Shown: piece after piece, positions 16,542-24,450 of the stretch | Numbering within the stretch: position 1 is the first letter of the stretch | Layout: every line of letters begins with the position of its first letter | Assembly (NCBI GenBank): GCA_031260545.1 | Contig: JAIRJQ010000121.1 | Location: 1 to 29,862 of the forward strand | Direction: 5' to 3' | DNA from: Methanomassiliicoccaceae archaeon | GTDB lineage: Archaea; Thermoplasmatota; Thermoplasmata; Methanomassiliicoccales; Methanomethylophilaceae | DNA length: 29,862 bases | Position numbers and translations under genes: made by a program | Notes under the pieces: model-generated | What the model saw: the letters and a program-made list of their open reading frames with translations, nothing else | The model's database searches: none | What the model was told of the DNA's origin: nothing

Positions 16542-17090
16542 TCACTCTGCCGTAACGGACAGTTCCGCCGAAAGGGAACTCATATAATCAATGAACTTGC
16601 TCAATTTCATGCCGTTCGCCCATCTCATGATGAAGTTCCCGTTGGAATTCGTTTCAACCAGAGGTATCGTCCTCTGGATGATACCCATCCTTCCTTTGAG
16701 GGCGCCGCCCATGGGCAGCGCGAATATCCTCCACGGATCGCCCCGAAGTCCTTTCAGACGGAACGCATATATCGGAATGAGCGAGGACCTATGACATTCG
16801 TCCATCATCTTCTCCGCCTGCTCGCCGAGCCTGGGATTCTTGCTGAATCTCAACATATCATCGGATGAACTTTTCACCTCGATGGGGAATGAAAAATCCC
16901 ACCTCAGTGCCACAAGATCGACGCCCAATGAACCCGCCGCACGTATGACAACGAAAGGATTGTCCATTATCGACAAATACGCTCGTCTCTCAGAATCATC
17001 GCATGTCTTTATCATCGTTCTGACAGCTTTCTCGTCGCCCGCAAGCAGATATTTCAGCTCCCTTTCGTAACGGTCCCCGGCTGTTGCCAT
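16542..17090 (-). CDS. hjc: Archaeal Holliday junction resolvase (Hjc family)
   Basis: This structure-specific endonuclease resolves four-way DNA junctions in recombination and fork repair. It has the restriction-endonuclease fold: catalytic Glu E9 in GDRYERELKYLL, D58 in AAGSLGVDLVAL and E71-V-K73 in FPIEVKSS, the same order and context as Hjc. At 182 residues it is longer than classical Hjc (about 120-140). There is an insert of about 30 residues between the first helix and the VIRAAGS strand, and a C-terminal extension of about 50 residues. A TATA box (TTTTAAATA) 26 nt before the ATG indicates a leaderless mRNA. It is next to the nuclease remnant but not related to it. Confidence 0.88.
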   Translation of the reverse strand: MATAGDRYERELKYLLAGDEKAVRTMIKTCDDSERRAYLSIMDNPFVVIRAAGSLGVDLVALRWDFSFPIEVKSSSDDMLRFSKNPRLGEQAEKMMDECHRSSLIPIYAFRLKGLRGDPWRIFALPMGGALKGRMGIIQRTIPLVETNSNGNFIMRWANGMKLSKFIDYMSSLSAELSVTAE

Positions 17091-17110
17091 AATATTGTTA
17101 ACGTGCAGCG

Positions 17111-17119
17111 TATTTAAAA
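17111..17119 (-). promoter_or_regulatory. TATA element of hjc
   Basis: On the minus strand TTTTAAATA is centred about 26 nt before the ATG at 17090. The remaining bases up to the aspS stop show no gene that I can support. Confidence 0.55.
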
Positions 17120-17217
17120 GGCTGAATGCGGGAGTTCACCGAAAGTACTCCCTGAAATATATGAAAATGTCACATAGCCAGACATTGAAAACCATGGCGG
17201 AAATGAGGTCGAAAGTG

Positions 17218-18522
17218 TCACGGCGACAATCTGCTCAGGTCCCTCGGGAACAGTATCGCTTCGCGGATGTTCGGAAGGTCAAGCATTTTTACTAATAACC
17301 TTTCGAGTCCTATCCCCCAGCCTCCGTGCGGAGGCATGCCGTATTTGAACGCATCCGTATAGAAATCAAAACTTTCCGGATCAAGTCCCTTCTTTTTCAT
17401 CCTTTCAACGAGCTTATCATAACGGTGCTCTCTCTGCCCTCCGGATGAGATCTCCTGTCCTTTGTAGTCCAGGTCGAATGAGAATGAATACGGAGTTCCG
17501 TCCTTTTCCATGATGTAGAACGGCTTCTCGAGTTCGGGGTATTCAGCTATCCAGTACATCTCCTGACCTTTCGCGGCCATGATGTCGCCTATCAGTTTCT
17601 CCCCTTCCGTTCCGAGGTCATCCCCGTCCTTAAGCTCCATGCCTGCGGATGACAGCATCTTCAGACATTCTGAATACGTCAGCACCGGGTACGGTACCGA
17701 CGGGACATTCACATCCTTGCCCAGAACGGCAAGCTGTTTCTTTCCTTTTTCCTTCAGCCCATTCAGGATATGATCGATTATCTTTTCGATCATGGACATC
17801 ACATCGGACTGCGACGATATCCAGGACATCTCGCCGTCGAATGATATGAACTCGGTGACATGACGGTTCGTATTGGAATGTTCGGCACGGAATGCCGGGC
17901 CGACCTCGTATATACGGTCAAGGCCGGTGGACATGAGCATCTGCTTGTATAGCTGAGGGGACTGCGCCAGATACGCAGGCCTTCCGAAATAATCGAGTTT
18001 GAACAGCGTGGAACCTCCTTCCGCTCCGGACGCCACCACCTTGGGTGTAAAGACCTGTAAGAAACCGTTGGATGTCATCGCTTCATTCAAAAGCTCCAGC
18101 ATTAACGATTTTAACTCGAATATCGCACGTATCTCGGGTTTACGGAGGTCCATGAACCTGTTGTTCAGCCTGGTGTCCATTTCCACGTTCACTTTATCGA
18201 TAACGCCCATTGGCAGCGGGACGGCCGCATTCGAATACAATTCGAACGAGGACGGAATTATCTCAACGCCCAATTCTGTCTGATCGCTTGTTTTGACATC
18301 ACCGGTTATCGAGACCACGGACTCTCTTGATAACGTTGTCAATCCTTCGAACAATTCAGGTGCGATCTTCTTTTTAGGCATTGTCACCTGTATGGTCCCG
18401 TAACGGTCCCTTATTATCACGAAGGAGATGCCGCCTAGGTTCCTAATGTCCTGCACCCATCCTTTGATCGTTACCGCAGTATCAGCGGCAGAAATTGTCT
18501 TGGAGTCCCTGAGTACGCTCAT
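17218..18522 (-). CDS. aspS: Aspartyl-tRNA synthetase, archaeal type
   Basis: This class IIb synthetase charges tRNA-Asp (and possibly tRNA-Asn, if non-discriminating). At 434 residues it is the usual archaeal size, without the bacterial GAD insertion. The N-terminal OB-fold anticodon domain (about 1-105) includes GWVQDIRNLGGISFVIIRD. Class II motif 1 region is RFMDLRKPE; the aspartate site includes SGAEGGSTLF and AQSPQLYKQ. Motif 2 is FRAEHSNTNRHVTEF. Motif 3 is GWGIGLERLLVKML near the C-terminus. All are intact. The EGG and SPQLYKQ context fits AspRS rather than AsnRS. A TATA-like CTATTTATTC lies about 30 nt upstream of the ATG. It diverges from fbp across 145 nt. Confidence 0.96.
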   Translation of the reverse strand: MSVLRDSKTISAADTAVTIKGWVQDIRNLGGISFVIIRDRYGTIQVTMPKKKIAPELFEGLTTLSRESVVSITGDVKTSDQTELGVEIIPSSFELYSNAAVPLPMGVIDKVNVEMDTRLNNRFMDLRKPEIRAIFELKSLMLELLNEAMTSNGFLQVFTPKVVASGAEGGSTLFKLDYFGRPAYLAQSPQLYKQMLMSTGLDRIYEVGPAFRAEHSNTNRHVTEFISFDGEMSWISSQSDVMSMIEKIIDHILNGLKEKGKKQLAVLGKDVNVPSVPYPVLTYSECLKMLSSAGMELKDGDDLGTEGEKLIGDIMAAKGQEMYWIAEYPELEKPFYIMEKDGTPYSFSFDLDYKGQEISSGGQREHRYDKLVERMKKKGLDPESFDFYTDAFKYGMPPHGGWGIGLERLLVKMLDLPNIREAILFPRDLSRLSP

Positions 18523-18547
18523 GTTAACATCCAGTCAACACAGTGCA

Positions 18548-18557
18548 GAATAAATAG
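18548..18557 (-). promoter_or_regulatory. TATA element of aspS
   Basis: On the minus strand CTATTTATTC places the transcript start within a few bases of the aspS ATG. Confidence 0.45.
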
Positions 18558-18613
18558 ATGACGTGCCCGTTCCCTTAGTTGTAAAAATATAGCGCGCGAT
18601 TATAGGACCGAAG

Positions 18614-18623
18614 ATATTTTTAA
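18614..18623 (+). promoter_or_regulatory. TATA element of the fbp-tpiA operon
   Basis: ATATTTTTAA predicts a transcript start near 18644. That gives a leader of about 24 nt containing GAAAGGAT, a reasonable ribosome binding site 10 nt before the ATG at 18668. In-frame ATGs at 18638 and 18656 are thereby less likely starts. Confidence 0.5.
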
Positions 18624-18667
18624 CCATGCGCGCATAGGTGGTGGCACTTGAAAGGATGGATTCATTA

Positions 18668-19807
18668 ATGGCAGATAAGATCACGGTTTCAGTTATCAAA
18701 GCAGATGTTGGTTCGGTGGTGGGCCATTCAAGGCCGCACCCGGCCATGATGGACAAATGCAGGGAAATGCTCGCAGACGGCCTTAAGCAGGGATTGTTAG
18801 AGGACTTTTATGTCACCCGCGTGGGCGACGACATCAATCTGCTGATGACGCACCGTAAAGGTGAGAACAACAAGGACATCCACGGACTTGCATGGAACGC
18901 ATTCATGGAAGCTGCAAAACTCGCTAAGAAAATGAAGTTATATGCGGCCGGTCAGGATCTTCTGACGGATGCGTTCAGCGGTAACGTCAAGGGCTCTGGC
19001 CCGGGCTCTGCGGAAATGGAATTCGTTGAGCGCGGATCAGAACCGATGATATTCTTCATGGCCGATAAGACCGAGCCGGCAGCGTATTCGTTACCGTTAT
19101 CACGAATATTCCTTGACCCGTTCACGACCACGGGTCTTGTGATAGATGCAAGGGCGAAGAAAGGGTTTGACGTCGAGATACATGATGTCAAGGATTCAAA
19201 GAAGGTCGTGATGTCCTCGCCGGAGGAAACGTTAAGCATTCTGAGCCTGCTCGGTGATACAACAAGATACGCTATAAAGAGGATAACCAGCAGGGCGGGC
19301 ATAGGCCCGGCCGCAGTTGTCAGTACCGATAAATTAAATCTCACCGCCGGCAAATATGTCGGGAAAGATGATCCGGTGTGCATATGCAGATCGCAGAGCG
19401 GTCTGCCCGCGGTCGGCGAATTCCTTCAGCCGTACATGAATACGATGCTGGTCGCCGGATGGATGCGCGGATCTCACATAGGTGCGTTCTATCCGTGTGC
19501 GGTCGAAGATTCCGACCCCACATATTTCGACGGCCCGCCGAGGATATGCGCCATCGGCCTTCAATTGAACGAAGGGAAGTTCCAGGGTCTTGAACCGATG
19601 AACTCCAAACCGGGCGTGCACGAACCGATCGACTTCTTCGAAGGGCAGGTCTGGGATCATGTTCGTACGAACGCTGTGAAAGCAAGCGTGATGATGAGAG
19701 GCCACGGCCCGTTCATGCCCGCGATCCTTTCACCGGACGAGATGGAATACACATCAAGACCGGAAGTTCTGAAGGAACTCACCAAGAGGCTGGAAAAACT
19801 TGACTAA
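18668..19807 (+). CDS. fbp: Bifunctional fructose-1,6-bisphosphate aldolase/phosphatase
   Basis: This class V enzyme condenses DHAP and GAP to FBP and then removes the 1-phosphate, making gluconeogenesis unidirectional in archaea. At 379 residues it is full length. Recognised signatures are VIKADVGSVVGH near the N-terminus (metal ligands Asp and His), RVGDDINLLMTH, YAAGQDLLTDAFSGNVKG (metal-binding Gln), FMADKTEP (Asp and Lys for phosphate and Mg), AGKYVGKDDP (Schiff-base Lys region of the aldolase activity), GWMRGSHIGAF and the C-terminal GHGPFMPAIL. Four or more bound Mg ions are typical. It overlaps the triosephosphate isomerase start by 8 nt, pairing the enzyme that makes DHAP with the one that uses it. 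Confidence 0.96.
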   Translation: MADKITVSVIKADVGSVVGHSRPHPAMMDKCREMLADGLKQGLLEDFYVTRVGDDINLLMTHRKGENNKDIHGLAWNAFMEAAKLAKKMKLYAAGQDLLTDAFSGNVKGSGPGSAEMEFVERGSEPMIFFMADKTEPAAYSLPLSRIFLDPFTTTGLVIDARAKKGFDVEIHDVKDSKKVVMSSPEETLSILSLLGDTTRYAIKRITSRAGIGPAAVVSTDKLNLTAGKYVGKDDPVCICRSQSGLPAVGEFLQPYMNTMLVAGWMRGSHIGAFYPCAVEDSDPTYFDGPPRICAIGLQLNEGKFQGLEPMNSKPGVHEPIDFFEGQVWDHVRTNAVKASVMMRGHGPFMPAILSPDEMEYTSRPEVLKELTKRLEKLD

Positions 19808-20468
19808 GCCTGTGATAGTGGTCAACTTCAAGGTATATCGCGAAGTGGAGGGGGCCCAGGCCCTCAGTATCGCCAAGATGTGCCAGGAAGTAGCGGAGAG
19901 TTCTGGGATCACGATAATAGCGTGCCCTCCCGTCACCGAGTTAGGATATGTGGCGCGTAACGTTAACATTCCGGTATATTCGCAGAACGCCGACCCGCAC
20001 GCTCCCGGTTCGTCAACAGGATGGATGACGCCGTCAATGATCAAAGCGTCCGGTGCTGCCGGTACGTTAATAAATCATACAGAGCACAAACAGCCGATGG
20101 ACATGATCTCAATAACGGCAGAGCTGTGCAGAGGCTGCGGCATTTCCACGATCGTATGCGCTGATACGGTAGAACTTGCGGCAAAGATCGCTTGCTTCGC
20201 TCCGGATATGATAGCCGTGGAACCTCCTGAGCTGATAGGCGGCGACGTTTCCGTAACGGACGCCAATCCTGCGGTGGTCGAGAACACCGTCGTTTCGGTA
20301 AAGAACGTCAACAAAAAAATATCAGTGCTTTGCGGCGCCGGCGTGAAAACAGGGAAGGATGTCAAAAAAGCATTGGAGCTGGGAGCGGACGGTGTGCTTT
20401 TGGCGTCAGGCGTTGTAAAGGCGAAGGATCCGAAAGCGGCGCTCGCCGACCTCGTAAAGTATCTATGA
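19800..20468 (+). CDS. tpiA: Triosephosphate isomerase, archaeal short form
   Basis: This enzyme interconverts DHAP and GAP in a TIM barrel. At 222 residues it is the shorter archaeal form (bacterial enzymes have about 250). The catalytic Lys is K11 in VNFKVY, the electrophilic His is H93 in INHTEHK, and the catalytic Glu is E141 in AVEPPELIGG; the phosphate-binding CGAGVK and the final GADGVLLASG are present. The start is a TTG that overlaps the last codons of fbp; there is no ATG in a better position. Translational coupling with fbp ensures balanced synthesis for gluconeogenesis. Confidence 0.95.
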   Translation: MTKPVIVVNFKVYREVEGAQALSIAKMCQEVAESSGITIIACPPVTELGYVARNVNIPVYSQNADPHAPGSSTGWMTPSMIKASGAAGTLINHTEHKQPMDMISITAELCRGCGISTIVCADTVELAAKIACFAPDMIAVEPPELIGGDVSVTDANPAVVENTVVSVKNVNKKISVLCGAGVKTGKDVKKALELGADGVLLASGVVKAKDPKAALADLVKYL

Positions 20469-20530
20469 ACTGAAATGTAAATTAATTGTAATAGCTGCCC
20501 TTCATTAACTGAGCGGTAACTTTCTTTTCA

Positions 20531-22498
20531 ATGAAAGGAATTGCGACCGCGGTCTGTGTTCTTGCGCTGTTATTGGTACCGTGTGTATCCGACAATGCAT
20601 CGGCCGCGGAAACAGAGGCGTTATGGCTTTATGAGGTCATTCCTGCGGGCAATTTTGAAGCCGTGACGATATACAACGCAGGAAATGCAAAAGCAAACCT
20701 GAGGAATTATTATCTGGATGACGGCGAGGGCACCGTACGGTTCAGCGAGGACATATTCATCGATCCGAAATGCAGCCTGAGCATCGCAAGCAATGCTCCG
20801 GACGCATGGTTCTCCGGCCGCACCGTTCGCACGTACGGAAGCGGGGTCTCTGCGAAATCGTTCATATTAGCGGACAACGGCGATGAAGTGACGCTGAAAA
20901 GAACGTCAAACAATAAGGTCATAGACGCATTCGTCTACGGGAACGGAGATACGAAGGCCGAAGGATGGAAAGGCCCCGCATTCGCAAAGATCCCGGCGGG
21001 AAAGATGGCCGTCCGGTCCTCATTTTTCGATACGGACACCGCAGACGACTGGAAGCTGTCCGTTGCCGGAAGAACGGATGAGAAGATGGGCTCATCAGGA
21101 ACGTTCAGCGCAGATGTGACACCATTCGTGTTCCCTGATTCCAAAGGAGACCCGGTATTTCATGCGCTGGAGAAAGCGTCCCGCGAGGTCGTGATATCAA
21201 TGTACGTCTTTGACCACAGGGAGATCATCTCATTGCTGGTCGCGCTTTTGAATAAGGGTGTTTCGGTCAAAATATTACTGGAAGGCTCCCCCGGAGGAGG
21301 CGTTCCGGATCTTGAGGTGCGGTATATGACCGCATTATCAGAAAAAGGCGCGGAGGTCCATGTGTTAAAGAACACCAGCGGATACAAGCGTTATGATCTT
21401 CTGCACAATAAATACGCAGTAATTGATTCAGAGACCGTTGTGATGACGTCAGAGAACTGGAGAGAATCATCATTCGGCAGCAACAGAGGATGGGGCGCGG
21501 TCATCGACAGCAAAGAATATGCGGAATATATGAGAAATATATTCCTTACCGATTTTGATATCGGTAAATCTGATGTATCCTCTTTTAAAGAGACATATCC
21601 GTCAGCGTCCGCGATCCAGATGCCGATCTATAAGGAAAGGGGATCAGAACCGTACGAAAGGTTCCCGGCATATGTGAAAGCGATCCTGAGCCCCGATTTT
21701 TCATTCGAATATCTGAAAAGAGAGTTAATGAACGCATCATCCAGAGTATATGCGGAACAGATGAGCATACAGTATTCGTGGACTGATATAACGTCTGAGT
21801 CTCCGTTATCATGGTCCCTTACGGCGGCAGACAACGGCGCGGACGTTAAGATACTGGCGGATGTGACTTTTGATAATGAATATGATTCCGGTAATTATCT
21901 GACGGTCTCGCTGTTGAACGATACAGACGGAATGAATGCAAGAACAATAAGCGGCGGCGATAATTTCTCATTGACGCATAACAAAGGCGTGATAATCGAT
22001 GATACGGTATGGGTATCGTCGATCAACTGGACCAATGCGTCATTCATGAACAACCGTGAGGCTGCGGTAAAAATATCATCAAAAGAGGTGGCCGATTATT
22101 TCGCCGGATATTTCATGAAGGATTGGGGAGAGGATGCAGATATGATCTTATCTGTGACAGTTAAAGGCGGCACCGAAGGGGAGGCGGTGATATTCGACGC
22201 GTCATCAGGCTCATACCCTAAAGGAACGTTATTCGCATGGGACCTGGACGGTGACGGCGTCTTTGAGAGGACTGGCATAAAAATAGCTGCTTTGTTGCCG
22301 GAAGGAACGAATTCATGCATGCTTGCCGCGACCGATCCGGACGGTAACATATATACGTATGAGTTCACGGTCACCGTGCACAAAAAGGACAAAGAGAATG
22401 AATTCTTTGAACCATACATTAAATATGCACCCATCATTGCCATAATATTATTATTGCCTGCGGTAAGCATGATAATAAGAAGGAAAAGGCGGCGCTGA
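20531..22498 (+). CDS. Secreted, membrane-anchored phospholipase D-fold protein with LTD and PKD-like domains
   Basis: The 655-residue protein has a signal peptide (1 to about 26, ending ASAA). A lamin-tail-like domain (about 30-140, starting LWLYEVIPAGNFEAV) follows. Two PLD domains carry intact HxKx4D motifs: H292-N-K294...D299 and H483-N-K485...D490, each followed by the SENWRESS or SSINWTNAS segment. A PKD-like beta domain with DLDGDGVFERTG (about 541-618) comes next, then a C-terminal membrane helix (about 631-650) with an Arg/Lys-rich stop-transfer tail. This predicts a cell-surface enzyme with its active sites outside. PLD-fold proteins cleave phosphodiesters, as nucleases or phospholipases; LTD domains often accompany extracellular nucleases. 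Nuclease is my preferred guess, without direct proof. It overlaps the acetyltransferase gene by 1 nt (TGATG). Confidence 0.9.
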   Translation: MKGIATAVCVLALLLVPCVSDNASAAETEALWLYEVIPAGNFEAVTIYNAGNAKANLRNYYLDDGEGTVRFSEDIFIDPKCSLSIASNAPDAWFSGRTVRTYGSGVSAKSFILADNGDEVTLKRTSNNKVIDAFVYGNGDTKAEGWKGPAFAKIPAGKMAVRSSFFDTDTADDWKLSVAGRTDEKMGSSGTFSADVTPFVFPDSKGDPVFHALEKASREVVISMYVFDHREIISLLVALLNKGVSVKILLEGSPGGGVPDLEVRYMTALSEKGAEVHVLKNTSGYKRYDLLHNKYAVIDSETVVMTSENWRESSFGSNRGWGAVIDSKEYAEYMRNIFLTDFDIGKSDVSSFKETYPSASAIQMPIYKERGSEPYERFPAYVKAILSPDFSFEYLKRELMNASSRVYAEQMSIQYSWTDITSESPLSWSLTAADNGADVKILADVTFDNEYDSGNYLTVSLLNDTDGMNARTISGGDNFSLTHNKGVIIDDTVWVSSINWTNASFMNNREAAVKISSKEVADYFAGYFMKDWGEDADMILSVTVKGGTEGEAVIFDASSGSYPKGTLFAWDLDGDGVFERTGIKIAALLPEGTNSCMLAATDPDGNIYTYEFTVTVHKKDKENEFFEPYIKYAPIIAIILLLPAVSMIIRRKRRR

Positions 22499-22947
22499 TG
22501 ATCATAAGGGAATACGGTCCGAGGGATACCGACAGACTTTATGAGATATTGTGCGGTTCGCTTGACGAATATTTTAAAAGAGAGATGTTCTCCTATTTCT
22601 TTCTGCAATGGCCCAAAGGTCAGCTGGTCGCTTGTGATTTCACCGGAAGGCCGGTGGGCTTCATATGCGCGTCAATACTTGACGCGGTGCATGCACGCAT
22701 AATGATGTTCGCTGTTGACCGCGATCACCGGTCAATGGGGATCGGGTCGTTGCTTCTGGCACAGCTTAAACGCACAGCGATCATGAGCGGAATAAAACAC
22801 ATATCATTAGAGGTCCGTCCGTCGAACATGCGTGCCATCGCGTTATACCAGCGCCATGGTTTCGTATCCGTTGAGATATTAAGGAATTATTACAATGACG
22901 GCGGCGACGCGGTGAGGATGGACGCGGTGCTTCAATTGAACATCTGA
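22498..22947 (+). CDS. GNAT acetyltransferase, RimI/Ard1-like
   Basis: This 149-residue GNAT protein probably acetylates protein N-termini with acetyl-CoA. The acetyl-CoA site motif A is VDRDHRSMGIGSLLL (about 75-89; pattern R-x-x-G-I/V-G). Motif B follows with SLEVRPSNMRAIALYQRHGF (about 100-119) and then RNYYNDGGDAVRM, very like the YY-x-D-G-E-D-A segment of RimI and archaeal NatA catalytic subunits. The start ATG overlaps the stop of the PLD gene, so the two are co-translated, although no functional link is obvious. Its 3' end overlaps the convergent LonB-like gene by 16 nt. Confidence 0.88.
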   Translation: MIIREYGPRDTDRLYEILCGSLDEYFKREMFSYFFLQWPKGQLVACDFTGRPVGFICASILDAVHARIMMFAVDRDHRSMGIGSLLLAQLKRTAIMSGIKHISLEVRPSNMRAIALYQRHGFVSVEILRNYYNDGGDAVRMDAVLQLNI

Positions 22948-24449
22948 TCCCCGACGTGCTCATTGTGCATGTAATACGGCGATTTTTCCTTCTGCGATTC
23001 GGATATATCTTTGGACATCCCTTTCATGTACGATCCGTATTTGTCCTTTATCTGCTCTTCCGCAGGTCTGGAACGTTTTATGGCGCGTTTTATGTGATCA
23101 ACGTCGATCAGTTTCGCATTCTCCATTTTCGCGATGTCGCCGGCGGCTCTTATGAGCCCTCCTAGTTCGCGAAGACGCAATGTCAATCCGGCGGGGTGGT
23201 TGTCCGCTTTTGCGCGGGCCTTTCCCTCATCGATTATCATTCCGACCGCATCTATCGTTGCATGCGGGATGCGGCCGTCCATTTGGATCTCCTGAGCAAC
23301 GAATTGTGCATATCTTGCACGGTTCTCAGGGGTGTCAGGCATTGATGTGTCGATCAGTACCTCATACCCTCCGCCGATTATCCTTGACCGTAACGGTGAA
23401 AGGATGTTCTCAAGGTCCTGTATGTTACAGGCGGCAACTAAAATAAAATCGCAAGGAACGTTATCGACTTTAACACTCGCGCCGGCGCTCTGAGGGTTCC
23501 TTCCTGCGATCGGGAATTTCTTATCCTGCATCGCCGTGAGAATGAATCTCTGCAGATTTCCGAGGTGCGATATCTCGTCAATGAACAGCACACCTTCGTG
23601 CGCTTCGTGTATCGATCCGGAAACGACCCTGTCATATGCCGGCGTACCCAGATTGGTATGTCCGCCGTACGGGTCGTGTCTTACATCCCCGAGAAGCTCT
23701 GTCTCTGATGCTCCCGTCGCGAGAACGAAAGGATTACGGTCGAGTTTGACCAAAGTTTTCGTGTTGGACGTTTTGTCAAGCTCGCGCCTCTTTTCCAGCG
23801 TCTTCTGATCAAGCATCCTTATCTGTTCGCCGGCACGCTCGAAGACGATAGTCTCTTCGGTGCCGTCCGGGTTCCTTCTCGTTGTTGTGACCTTTTCTTT
23901 TCCTAAAGTTACCTGGGGCATTGCGCTTTCGAGAAGCCCTCCGAGGATGTCGCTGAAGGGATTCGTGCTGCCTCCCATTTCTGCTTTGGAATGTGAGCAG
24001 TGAGGGCACATCCTTTCTGTGTACGTGGAGAACTTATGGCAATTTTTGCACAGATAACCTAAACGCTCCGCAACGTTGGGAGGCGCCTTCGAAGGATCTA
24101 TCATTTCTCCTGCGGCGCCCTCTTTTGATTTGTTCTCCTCAAGGACGTACGATTCCTGGACGACCTCCAGTATCGGGCGTTCAGGATTCTCCGGGTTATT
24201 GACGATCCGTATCTCATGCATCGGTTTCGGAAGATGCAGCGAGATCGCCTGCGCGATCATCGATTTGCCTGTTCCCGGAGGGCCGACAAGCAGAAGGTGC
24301 CTGCGCTGTATGGCCGCGATCTTAGCAAGTACTATCGCCTCTTCTTGTCCTAGGACACGGTCAAGCGGGTCCGCCGGTATCGCGATGTCCTCTGTGCTTG
24401 TCATCCCCGTGAGGTCATCCCACGTCCTTACATGCTTTTTCTTTGCCAT
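22932..24449 (-). CDS. LonB-like AAA+ ATPase without protease domain, with inserted zinc ribbon
   Basis: The 505-residue protein follows the archaeal LonB ATPase closely. It has DRVLGQEEA and Walker A GPPGTGKS (56-63), the LonB-like RIVNNPENPERP segment, GTPAYDRVVSGSIHEAHEG, Walker B VLFIDE (287-292), sensor 1 in LVAACNIQDLE, PLRSRI (Arg finger region), MPDTPENRARYAQFVAQE and LTLRLRELGGLIRAAGDIA. Two departures are clear. Between Walker A and B, where LonB has membrane helices, there is a C4 zinc ribbon (C134, C137, C148, C151) and a charged stretch. The Ser-Lys protease domain is absent; the chain stops about 50 residues after the ATPase. It is therefore a soluble remodelling ATPase of unknown target. 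The start lies 1 nt after the dnaG stop; a longer frame from 24527 lies inside dnaG and is spurious. Confidence 0.87.
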   Translation of the reverse strand: MAKKKHVRTWDDLTGMTSTEDIAIPADPLDRVLGQEEAIVLAKIAAIQRRHLLLVGPPGTGKSMIAQAISLHLPKPMHEIRIVNNPENPERPILEVVQESYVLEENKSKEGAAGEMIDPSKAPPNVAERLGYLCKNCHKFSTYTERMCPHCSHSKAEMGGSTNPFSDILGGLLESAMPQVTLGKEKVTTTRRNPDGTEETIVFERAGEQIRMLDQKTLEKRRELDKTSNTKTLVKLDRNPFVLATGASETELLGDVRHDPYGGHTNLGTPAYDRVVSGSIHEAHEGVLFIDEISHLGNLQRFILTAMQDKKFPIAGRNPQSAGASVKVDNVPCDFILVAACNIQDLENILSPLRSRIIGGGYEVLIDTSMPDTPENRARYAQFVAQEIQMDGRIPHATIDAVGMIIDEGKARAKADNHPAGLTLRLRELGGLIRAAGDIAKMENAKLIDVDHIKRAIKRSRPAEEQIKDKYGSYMKGMSKDISESQKEKSPYYMHNEHVGDQMFN

Positions 24450-24450
24450 T

